Origin: Chrysomallon squamiferum
Taxonomy: Eukaryota; Mollusca; Gastropoda; Neomphalida; Peltospiridae
DNA: 10,000 nt
Direction of reading: 5' to 3'
Assembly (NCBI GenBank): GCA_012295275.1
Contig: CM022667.1
Location: 17,340,245-17,350,244, forward strand
The notes below the pieces were generated by a model, which did no database searches, was not told the origin of the DNA, and saw only the letters and a program-made list of their open reading frames with translations. The first letter of the stretch is position 1. The number at the start of each line of letters is the position of its first letter. A program made the translations under genes and the position numbers. Positions 1-7,128 of the stretch are shown in pieces.

Positions 1-527
1 GATTTATTTATCTTGTATAAAATTAAACCCAAGTTATTTAGTTTCTTATATAAATAAAACTTTTTAAAAATTCAATAAATTTTCAATGTTTAATTTCTAT
101 TTATGTATTTGCTTGTTTGTTTGTTTGTGATTTGTTTATTTGTTTGCTTGTTTGTAGTAGTATATATATTTTTAAAAGCCGCAAATTTAATTATGATGAT
201 GATGATAATATTTAATGAAAAAAAATGAAGATAATGACTGTTATGATGATAATGTTGACGAGGATACTAATGAAGATTACGAGCAATATTGCGAAGATTA
301 TAAAACAAATATACATCAAAATTAATCCAGTATAGTTAAATTCAATTAAACTATATTTTTAATAGATCTAACTCAGTCTTCATAGTATGGTTTAGAACAA
401 AGATAACTTTAATTAGGAAAACATTTTTACAAAATTCAACCCTACTTTCACATAGTTCATTTCATTTCATTCTGTTTATTCAAAATGACGTAATTAAATT
501 ACCATTTGATTTTTCTTTCTCTCTCTC

Positions 528-528
<1 letters not shown>
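1..528. other. AT-rich non-coding stretch
   Basis: No gene of convincing length is visible. It holds a short degenerate GTTT/ATTT-type repeat at about 110-155, a patch of GAT/AAT-rich sequence at about 192-300 that looks like a decayed trinucleotide repeat, and otherwise AT-rich sequence. If the FoxF intron runs out of the window to the left, this stretch would be part of that minus-strand intron. I looked for a short final FoxF exon on the minus strand here and saw none I could defend. Confidence 0.6.
215..325 (+). other. 36-codon acidic small ORF, doubtful
   Basis: An ATG-initiated frame of 36 codons ends at TAA (323-325). The product would begin MKKNEDNDCYDDN; about 13 of its 36 residues are Asp or Glu, with two Cys. 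No family is recognised. The DNA is GAT/AAT/GAA-rich and continues directly from a (GAT)n run just upstream, so the simplest reading is a diverged microsatellite that happens to be open. No splice signal or promoter argues for translation. It is listed because the frame has lasted longer than usual for AT-rich DNA, not because it is a supported gene. Confidence 0.1.

Positions 529-574
<46 letters not shown>
529..574 (+). repeat. (ATT)n microsatellite, about 15 units
   Basis: Uninterrupted ATT trinucleotide tract of about 46 bp, preceded by a short (CT)n run (about 517-528). It is the leftmost of several ATT tracts, nearly all with ATT on the plus strand. Confidence 0.97.
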
Positions 575-575
<1 letters not shown>

Positions 576-1207
576 TGAAAAGTGAATGTTCTAAATCATT
601 AAATTAAAAGTAATTATTAACTATGTCTATTCGATGTAAGCATAGCATAAAATATACTTATTGTTTTCTTATTCATAATTTTTATATTCCGTTAGAGAAT
701 ATCTTATATACATGTATTACCACAATATTGTAGTTTAAAATTTTGTATATATTCCTTATTCATAATTTACATATTGCCGTGATTACAGTGTATATTACCA
801 ATTTATTCTGCATAATTAATGTGTATGTTTTTTGCATGGCTTATAATTCATATGAATGTATTTCTTTAGCATTATTACTTTATTTAGACAATTTACGATT
901 TCTCGATTTCCATAGCATACAAAGCCTATATTACTAAGACTTATAATTTTTATAATAACTTATATGTAAATTTCCATATGTCCCAGTTCATATAATTACC
1001 AGGACGAGAATAGTTATTTTATATTCAGAAATGAACCGACACAATATATATATTTTATAGTAATTTTTTATTTATTGTTTTCTAATATTTATGGTTTAAG
1101 AACAAAAGAAAACATAACAGATGTTTTGATGCAATGAAAACCGTAATATCAATTTGTTAGAGTCACTGCTAACTATAACATTCTGTATATGAAGTGGTAC
1201 ACGGCAT
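575..1207. other. AT-rich non-coding stretch
   Basis: I see no coding region, RNA gene or mobile element here. A 64-codon open frame at 743-937 is composed of Tyr, Ile, Leu and Phe codons as expected by chance in AT-rich DNA. The stretch probably belongs to the FoxF intron, which starts at 1831 and runs leftward on the minus strand. Confidence 0.6.
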
Positions 1208-1363
1208 ATTATTAGTATTATTATTATTATCATCATTATCATTATTATTATTATTATCATTATCATTATTAGTATTGTTATTATTATTATTATCATCATT
1301 ATCATTATTATTATTATTATCATCATTATCATTATTATTATTATCATCATTATCATCATCATT

Positions 1364-1439
<76 letters not shown>
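1208..1439 (+). repeat. Compound (ATT)n/(ATC)n microsatellite, about 230 bp
   Basis: Alternating blocks of ATT and ATC with occasional AGT, passing into a pure (ATC)n block around 1365-1402 and ending in (ATT)n up to about 1439. The ATT-to-ATC interruptions recur with a regular spacing (ATTATCATCATTATC-like higher-order units), suggesting that larger units were themselves duplicated. Frames through this tract give artificial poly-Leu, poly-Ser, poly-Met or poly-Ile proteins. Confidence 0.96.
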
Positions 1440-1440
<1 letters not shown>

Positions 1441-1742
1441 TGTTGCTGCGTCTGATGTTTTTGCATTTCGTTTGTTATTATTATGTTGTTGCTGTCTTCA
1501 TCGTTTGATTATTGATGATGATATTTAATATCTGATTTATTTTTCTGCAATACAATTGCTAATACTGTTACTGCTACTACTACTATTACTATTACCTACT
1601 ATTTTTAAAAATAAAGTTGGGTTAAAATTCGGTTTCGGTTTTTTGTTGTTGTTGTTTGTTGTTGTTTTTTTTGTTTTTTTTATTATGTCTTTAATAGTGG
1701 TTGTGGTGCTTTTGGTAGTAGTAGTAGTAATTGTTGCTGTTG
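1440..1742. other. Low-complexity intronic sequence
   Basis: T- and TG-rich sequence with short TGTTGT, CTACTA and poly-T runs (for example 1640-1680). It lies downstream of the FoxF donor in the direction of FoxF transcription, so it is inferred to be intron. No acceptor followed by a FoxF-like C-terminus is apparent. Confidence 0.55.
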
Positions 1743-1768
1743 TAGTAATAGTAATAGCAATAATAATG

Positions 1769-1821
<53 letters not shown>
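1743..1821 (+). repeat. (AAT)n microsatellite next to the FoxF splice donor
   Basis: An impure TAA/TAG/CAA start passes into pure (AAT)n running to 1821. In the FoxF sense strand this is (ATT)n, beginning only about ten bases into the intron. It is the only large AT trinucleotide tract in the window whose ATT strand is the minus strand. Confidence 0.95.
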
Positions 1822-1822
<1 letters not shown>

Positions 1823-1826
1823 GTTT

Positions 1827-1832
1827 CTTACC
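1827..1832 (-). promoter_or_regulatory. FoxF intron splice donor (CAG|GTAAG)
   Basis: In the minus-strand sense the sequence reads GCAG|GTAAGAAAC, a near-consensus eukaryotic 5' splice site. The last exonic base is 1832 and the intron starts with G at 1831. The cut falls after the first base of a codon, giving a phase-1 intron. Immediately beyond it the open frame becomes a meaningless poly-Leu run encoded by the ATT repeat, which supports this as the true exon end. An intron after the forkhead domain, before a short last exon, fits the known layout of FoxF genes. Confidence 0.88.
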
Positions 1833-2890
1833 TGCTAAAGCCAAATCAACAGGTTCTGAGCAGCCGGTGGTGTTGATGTTGCCGTAGGGGCTGGGGTCGT
1901 TACTGGACGGAGGTGACATGCTCTGCATTGATCCCGTGCTGCCAGTTGGACTGAGTGGTTGCTGTTTGATGTAGCGCTGCGTGGGCCACTGTGTCGCCTG
2001 CATGTTGTGATCCCGTTCGTACATATTTCCTGGCAAAGACGTAGTTGCTGATGTTGGTAAATTTGTTAGGTGCGAGTAGTCAGTGTTGACGCCGGTGACG
2101 CTAGCCATAGCGCAGCTCTGAGCATATCTGTTGTTGTAGGTGCAGCTGTTGGCAATCTGCTGCTGCATGTTGTTGACGGGCATCATCATGTTGGTGTTGT
2201 CGTAGCCCTGACCGGCGTTGACGGCACACGACATGTTCATCGGCGGCATCACTGAATTCTGCGAATGCAGAAAGTCGTAGTGGGTGGGTATCATCGACGG
2301 CGACCCCGTCATTCCATTGAGCATTCCGAACGGTTTCAGTGCCTGACACTTTCTCCTGAAACCACGTGGGCGTCGTCGGAAAGAGCCCTCCTCGAACATG
2401 AACTCGGCAGCAGGGTCGATCGTCCAGTAGTGACCTTTGCCAGGACGTCCGATTCCTTTCGGGAGTTTGATGAAACATTCGTTGAGGGACAGATTGTGAC
2501 GTACCGAGTTCTTCCAACCCTGGTAGGTGCCTCTGAAAAATGGGAATCTTTGCTGTAGAAACTGATAAATTTCACTCAGTGTGCATCTTTTAGTCGGTGC
2601 GGCCTGTATTGCCATAACTATCAGCGCGATGTAGGAGTAGGGGGCTTTTCCGACCTCCTCACACCCACACCCGGTTTCTTCGTCTTCTGACACGACGGCG
2701 ATTCTGGTGTCGTCGTAGTCGTAGAAGGACTTTCTTCGCCGCTTTCGGTGCCGTTGGAGTCTGGCTTGATGTCAACCTTGTCGCTGAAGTTTTGCATGGC
2801 TTCCAGTTCTGTGACTGAACGAAGGACGCTGCTGTAGCTGTCGGTCATAGATTTTCTGTCCAGGTCGCAGTCCTGAGTTGTGTGAAGCAT
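1832..2890 (-). CDS. FoxF forkhead transcription factor, first coding exon (one-base frame break)
   Basis: Nuclear DNA-binding factor of the forkhead class; FoxF genes act in visceral and splanchnic mesoderm and muscle development (established for vertebrates and Drosophila biniou). Counting from the ATG at 2890, residues 1-80 are an acidic, Ser/Thr-rich N-terminus ending in [14 protein letters not shown]. The forkhead domain spans about residues 81-180, with [13 protein letters not shown], the recognition helix [13 protein letters not shown] and [10 protein letters not shown]. FoxF is diagnosed by [20 protein letters not shown] just after it. The following ~170 residues are Met/Asn/Gln/Ser-rich with a Ser/Pro patch ([14 protein letters not shown]), typical of activation regions. 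The exon ends at a phase-1 donor, so the C-terminus is missing. One base appears lost in the C run at 2640-2644, so the N-terminal part and the forkhead lie in different frames. The start could instead be the ATG at 2848; 2890 has A at -3, 2848 has T. I judge it a real gene with a likely sequence error. Confidence 0.93.
2352..2650 (-). other. Forkhead (winged-helix) DNA-binding domain
   Basis: About 99 residues from EKPPYSYIAL to FRRK. The DNA-contacting helix 3 ([12 protein letters not shown]) lies at about 2474-2516 and is intact, with the canonical Asn, Arg, His and Ser contact residues present. Wing 2 ([12 protein letters not shown]) is strongly basic as in FoxF. Only the extreme N-terminal edge of the domain, at the Pro-Pro before Tyr-Ser-Tyr, is affected by the frame break; all structural elements downstream are in one uninterrupted frame. 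Confidence 0.95.
2640..2644 (-). other. Apparent one-base deletion in FoxF coding sequence
   Basis: In the coding sense the upstream frame reads ...R-R-S-E-K and then five C before TACTCCTAC. Family members have Lys-Pro-Pro-Tyr-Ser-Tyr, which needs six bases between the Lys and Tyr codons. With only five C the upstream frame continues as PPTPTSR-stop, and the downstream frame read backwards gives [10 protein letters not shown]. Both flanking frames are well conserved, so the lesion is exactly one base in a homopolymer. Confidence 0.9.
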
Positions 2891-3398
2891 CGTCGTAGTG
2901 TGGATGAGAAGAGTAAAGAAAATTGAAATCAAAGAATTAATTCTAATCCAGTACCACTTACAACTGTTCAGCTATTCTTGTATATGGCTTCTCTGAAAGT
3001 ACCTGACAAAATCGCGGGCAGAATAGTCCAAAAGGTTCAGCTCGAAGATGCATTCACATTCTAAATGCTCTGACAGGTGTCTTCGCAAAAATTATTTCAA
3101 TAAACTACAAACACGTTTTCCTATTTTGAATTATTATTATTTTCTTCTTTTCAGTTCAAACTGTATTTTTTAAAATTGTTTAACAATTATTTCTAATTTG
3201 TTTGTTCTTTCTTTTTCCTTCGAACAAGATTCTTGAATTTTCCTTTTTTACTACATCAGTTCGTTTGAAACTGTCTGGCAGAAAATGCAGTCTTCGTAGA
3301 AGTTTGTCAGATTTTTTAAACACCACAGAGATTTGCCAAATGTTTTATACCACCGTCTTTCGCGTAGAAAAAATACGCTGTCACACAAGTTAACTCAA
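2891..3398 (-). promoter_or_regulatory. Proximal upstream region of FoxF
   Basis: No protein-coding signal. In the minus-strand sense there is a TATA-like box (GGTATAAAAC, plus-strand 3342-3351), about 450 bp upstream of the first ATG. A cluster at 3051-3079 holds tandem CATTC motifs (TEAD-like), TGACAG (MEIS/TGIF-like) and an E-box CAGGTG at 3074-3079. A GTAAGT donor-like site (2961-2956) pairs with a pyrimidine-rich acceptor-like site ending at 2873 and could form an 89-bp 5'UTR intron. These are motif matches by eye and none is proof of function. The start of transcription is not determinable from sequence alone. Confidence 0.35.
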
Positions 3399-4060
3399 TA
3401 CAGGATGATCAAAAAGTATTGTCTGTTTTAAAAATATGTACACTTTTCTTAATCACCAGACCGCTTATATTCCAAATTAAAAAATAATGTTCTTGTACGA
3501 ATTTCCTAAAATACCCTTTTTAGACACGAACGTTAAACGTTTAGATGTGAAACCTTGTAACACATACGTCTCCAGTCTATTCGTGCTGTCAAAAGAGTTC
3601 TGGCACAGTTTTCCTGAAATTAGTTTAGAGTAAATCTTGACACCATGCGCCTTTATGAAAATGTTTGTCAGTAGTTGTATACACCCTAGGCCTACTGATT
3701 TGTAATGCTATCAAAGCCGTTCACTTCTTATACGCATCACTTCACAAGAATGAAACCACAGGCCGACCCCCCTCCGAGACCAACGCTGTTCTTTCGTTCT
3801 GTTGCAGGAAGAGGCGTGGTTACTGGATGTCAATCAAAGAACAGGGACAAGAAGAAAGAAAAAAAATGAAAGAACCGTTCTGTTTATCGTCTTCTATTTT
3901 TTCTTGTCTTCATCAGAAACCGAAAAAAATTAAAATAATAATAACAAAAATTACAAGGAAAAAATGAAAATGTTATTCTTTCTACAGGAAGATCTTCATA
4001 TATACCTAAAATTATATCTCAGAAGATTTTTGTCAGGGATTTTCTTTCTATTTCGCCAAT
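3399..4060. other. Upstream intergenic region with a mariner-like terminus and a TALE/TCF-like site
   Basis: No supported gene. At 3399-3425 the sequence reads TA then CAGGATGATCAAAAAGTATTG, resembling a Tc1/mariner left terminus, but I find no matching right end. At 3827-3839 ATGTCAATCAAAG holds a PBX/MEIS-type decamer (TGATTGACAT on minus) overlapping a TCF/LEF-like CTTTGAT. Open frames in 3665-3967 show no family resemblance and turn Lys-rich in the A-rich part, so I regard them as chance. Confidence 0.4.
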
Positions 4061-4225
4061 TTTTCACGGCGGGGTGTGGTGCCGAGCAGTCACTGGCGTC
4101 GCTGAAGTCCTGGGATTCCCCACAACGACGGCTCCTGGTCGAAGCACCTCCCACAAGGCTCGCGCGTTGTCAGGGGTAACCGGAGATAACGCCCTTCACA
4201 GACTGTCCACCGTGTTTGTTTTTGT
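4060..4225. promoter_or_regulatory. GC-rich island upstream of FoxF with kappaB-type site
   Basis: About 165 bp stands out as GC- and CpG-rich in an AT-rich neighbourhood (for example GGCGGGG, CAACGACGG, CTCGCGCG, GGTAACCGG). It contains the palindromic GGGATTCCCC at 4112-4121, a match to the Rel/NF-kappaB/Dorsal consensus GGGRNNYYCC, and AGATAA (GATA-type) at about 4183-4188. Open frames cross it in more than one phase without recognisable protein. It may be an enhancer, a distal promoter or a fossil retroposon; the sequence does not decide. Confidence 0.3.
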
Positions 4226-4346
4226 AGAGAAATATTCTTCATATCTCGCTCATTTGCGCATCCAGAACCAATTGTCTTTCTAGGAATATTTTAACAGATC
4301 CGTTTCCAGTGTTTTAACTGTGATAATGTACCACAGAGTGTATGTA

Positions 4347-4349
<3 letters not shown>

Positions 4350-4395
<46 letters not shown>

Positions 4396-4406
4396 TACTA
4401 CTATTA
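4350..4406 (+). repeat. (ATT)n microsatellite with ACT tail
   Basis: Pure ATT units followed by four ACT/CTA variants. Length about 57 bp. Confidence 0.96.
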
Positions 4407-4575
4407 AAAGTAAAAATGGAAAGAAACACGGAAAGAAAATCCTTAGAAATTAAATTGGTGGTGAGTTACTGAAAATAGGCAATATTATATAAATGTTTAG
4501 TCTATTTCTTTTAAATTATTATTTACTATTATTATTTTTTATTTACTGACATGGAAAATGTAATTAATTATCTTA

Positions 4576-4621
4576 ATCATCATCATCATCATCATCATTA
4601 TTATTATTAATTTTATTATTA

Positions 4622-4697
<76 letters not shown>

Positions 4698-4698
4698 G
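4576..4698 (+). repeat. (ATC)n-(ATT)n compound microsatellite
   Basis: Eight or so ATC units pass through a short imperfect bridge (about 4600-4628) into a long pure ATT tract ending near 4698. The ATC-then-ATT order recurs at 6532-6693 and in parts of 1208-1439. Confidence 0.96.
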
Positions 4699-4896
4699 CT
4701 TTTAATTTTTTAAATTATTAATATTTTTTTATCTTATTTTACTTACTTTCTTGCTTACTTACTTCCTTATTTATTTATTTATTTATTATTAGTTTCGGAG
4801 ACTCTTCAGTTTCATGTTATAAAGAAATTTGCGGTTCTATACAGAATTAATTCATTATATCATAAATTAATTTAAGGAAACATAATAAAATGATTA
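4699..4896. repeat. AT-rich flank with (TTAC/TTAT)n patch
   Basis: Contains a degenerate tetranucleotide stretch of ACTT and TTAT units at about 4740-4787 and otherwise unremarkable AT-rich sequence leading up to the mariner-type insertion. Confidence 0.6.
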
Positions 4897-4898
4897 TA

Positions 4899-4959
4899 CA
4901 GGGTGTCCCAAAAGTAACCGAACCGCAAACTTAAATAAAATTAGATATTAAAAACAACA
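4899..4959 (+). repeat. Left terminal inverted repeat
   Basis: Begins CAGGGTGTCCCAAAAGTAAC and runs into AT-rich sequence ending near AGATATTAAAAA. The first 56 bases are an exact inverted copy of the right end; position 4955 is the first mismatch. Confidence 0.95.
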
Positions 4960-4962
4960 TAT

Positions 4963-5253
4963 TTAATCTGTATATCTAGTATTTACAAAATGTCTACCTT
5001 GTACTTCAATACAATCATGACACATGTTGACAACACTACGACATACGTTTTGGCAAGTTTCCACTGAAATTTGGTTCCATTCGTGCTGAATACTTTGTTT
5101 CAGTTGATCAATGGTCCTAGATTTATTAGCATAAACTGCGTTTTTTAGAACCACCCATAGAAAGAAATCAGGTGGTGTCAGATCCGGGGATCTTGCAGGC
5201 CATTCGTTTAAATCTAAAGTTGTTCGCTGCATTTTTAAGAGTGAGGGTACCAT
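4963..5253 (-). pseudogene. Tc1/mariner-type transposase, C-terminal fragment
   Basis: A 96-codon frame whose product contains WPARSPDLTPPDFFLW followed by LKNAVY, a QLKQSI..W segment and a CQNVCRSVVN...CI...G.HF ending. This is the C-terminal third of the DDE/D catalytic domain of Tc1/mariner-type transposases. The Asp of PPDFF is the probable third catalytic acidic residue. The first two catalytic Asp residues and the N-terminal helix-turn-helix DNA-binding part are absent, so it cannot catalyse transposition. The Met at 5253 is just the first one in the remaining frame, with an in-frame stop three codons upstream. The usual Gly after FFLW is replaced by Val. The stop lies just inside the left inverted repeat, as is normal for the 3' end of such elements. 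Confidence 0.88.
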
Positions 5254-5419
5254 TTCAAGTCAAACCATGGAGAGTCCAGTAGCGCGCGCTAAAACAAAGT
5301 CTCGATCACCAAGAACACTACAATCAGGTAACAAAAATCAATCCAAAGACTACTGCTGACAGAAGTAAATGAATAGTACAAACGATAACATAAAATGGCA
5401 TAAAAGATGGAATTAAATT

Positions 5420-5480
5420 TGTTATTTTTAATATCTAATTTTATTTAAGTTTGCGGTTCGGTTACTTTTGGGACACCCTG
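5420..5480 (-). repeat. Right terminal inverted repeat
   Basis: Ends ...GGTTACTTTTGGGACACCCTG followed by the TA target duplication. It mirrors the left end with one mismatch in about 61 positions. Confidence 0.95.
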
Positions 5481-5637
5481 TATTAAGAATAGCGGTATTA
5501 ATAGTAAAGTAATAACAAGTTTAACAAAACTAATAAATAAATAAAAAAAAATATTTTCGAAACATAAAGATAATAATAAAACAAAACTTTAAAAACAAAC
5601 ACAATATCTCCAGTCACTTGATAAAAATCGCCTTCTT

Positions 5638-5640
5638 TTT

Positions 5641-5672
<32 letters not shown>

Positions 5673-5690
5673 TCTATTTACTTACTTTCT
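5638..5690 (+). repeat. (ATTT)n microsatellite
   Basis: About ten TTTA units followed by related ATCT, ATTT and ACTT variants. Confidence 0.93.
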
Positions 5691-5792
5691 TGTTGTTCTT
5701 TCTTTCCCCGTTTTCAGAAACTTTGTTACTAATACTTATAAAAGCATTATTTTAAACAAACAACTACAACAATAAAATAAAAATAATAGTAG

Positions 5793-5796
<4 letters not shown>

Positions 5797-5843
<47 letters not shown>

Positions 5844-5884
5844 GATTATTATTATTATTATTATTATTCATCATCATCATTATC
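5797..5884 (+). repeat. (ATT)n microsatellite with ATG and ATC interruptions
   Basis: A long ATT tract with a single GAT interruption near 5843, ending in four to five ATC units (about 5868-5884). Confidence 0.95.
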
Positions 5885-6047
5885 AAAGCAATAGAAACAA
5901 CGATACTTAGAAATATTTAATAAAAAAAAATTAAAGAATAAAAATAGCCATGATTTAGAACAGAAAAAGCAATTAAGAATATTATTTTTTAGAAGCCGAC
6001 TCATTTTGGTAAGTATGTTTGCTTAATTCTACATTCTAGTAGAGGGA
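5885..6047. other. AT-rich non-coding stretch
   Basis: A-rich sequence between two microsatellites; nothing identifiable is seen in it. Confidence 0.5.
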
Positions 6048-6200
6048 TCTCTCTCTCTCTCTCACACGCACACACACACGCGCACACACTCACACGCGCA
6101 CACACACACGCACATACACACGCGCACACACACACATACGCAAACACACACACACACACAAAAACACGCACACACTCATATGTGTGTGTATGTATGTTTG
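6048..6200 (+). repeat. Compound (TC)n-(CA)n/(CG)-rich microsatellite
   Basis: A short (TC)n run (6048-6062) passes into about 115 bp of CA repeats peppered with CG dinucleotides (CACGCG-type alternations), and then into TGTGTG/TATG. The alternating purine-pyrimidine CA/CG part is the kind of sequence that can adopt Z-DNA. The CA part followed by TGTGTGTGTATG (about 6180-6200) is also partly self-complementary. Confidence 0.92.
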
Positions 6201-6434
6201 CAGGAATAAAAGTGCGAGTGCGAAAATGTTATTTTTATTTATATATTTATTTATTTATTTATAATATATACTTTACCAAATTATAATAAATTTATAGATA
6301 AAGTTTTCTACACTAATTTTCTTTTAACAAAATAATTTTAATAATTTAATACACAAAAATATTTTTGTATATGTAATTATAAGTACGTGGAAGAAACACA
6401 CATTTTTTTGGATTTAGCTGATTTATCGTATTTT
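6201..6434. other. AT-rich non-coding stretch
   Basis: Contains a short (ATTT)n patch at about 6233-6262 and otherwise AT-rich DNA. No gene is visible. Confidence 0.55.

Positions 6435-7021
<587 letters not shown>

Positions 7022-7094
<73 letters not shown>
7022..7094 (+). repeat. (TC)n microsatellite, about 36 units
   Basis: A perfect 73-bp dinucleotide tract followed by a short imperfect GT-rich run (about 7099-7128). Perfect polypyrimidine mirror symmetry makes triplex (H-DNA) formation possible in principle. Confidence 0.98.
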
Positions 7095-7100
<6 letters not shown>

Positions 7101-7128
7101 GAGTGTGTTTGTGTGTATGTGTGTCTAT

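Larger units (their letters stand above)
4897..5482 (-). mobile_element. Internally deleted Tc1/mariner-type DNA transposon
   Basis: The element occupies 4899-5480 (582 bp), flanked on both sides by TA (4897-4898 and 5481-5482), the expected target duplication of the IS630/Tc1/mariner superfamily. The ends are inverted repeats starting CAGGGTGTCCCAAAAGTAAC. They match perfectly for 56 bp and for about 61 bp with one mismatch (4899-4959 against 5420-5480). Autonomous elements are usually about 1.3 kb or more, so more than half is missing. The remaining coding sequence, on the minus strand, is only the C-terminal part of a transposase. Near-identical ends suggest fairly recent activity, presumably driven by a full-length relative elsewhere in the genome. 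Confidence 0.93.

Noticed and set aside
1096-1508. Overlapping open frames on both strands with poly-Met/Ile and poly-Leu/Ser
   Set aside because: Pure consequences of the ATT/ATC microsatellite; no unique coding sequence.
1683-1831. Extension of the FoxF frame into a poly-Leu and poly-Gln tail ending in a stop
   Set aside because: It lies beyond a strong GTAAG donor and is encoded by the microsatellite, so it is intron, not a real C-terminus.
2070-2575. Other-frame and opposite-strand open frames inside the FoxF exon
   Set aside because: Shadows of the GC-rich FoxF coding exon; no family resemblance.
2930-2932. TTG at the head of the FoxF upstream frame as a start
   Set aside because: Not a normal nuclear start codon; the first ATGs in frame are at 2890 and 2848.
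4126-4160. Gli-like word (CACCTCCCAC) and tRNA-like box B (GGTCGAAGCACC) in the upstream island
   Set aside because: Too many mismatches to either consensus, and no matching box A or cloverleaf; not enough to call a Hedgehog site or a SINE.
3665-4283. Three overlapping plus-strand frames of 69-100 codons upstream of FoxF
   Set aside because: No recognised domain, competing phases through the same GC-rich DNA, and Lys-rich tails from A-rich sequence; more likely non-coding flank.
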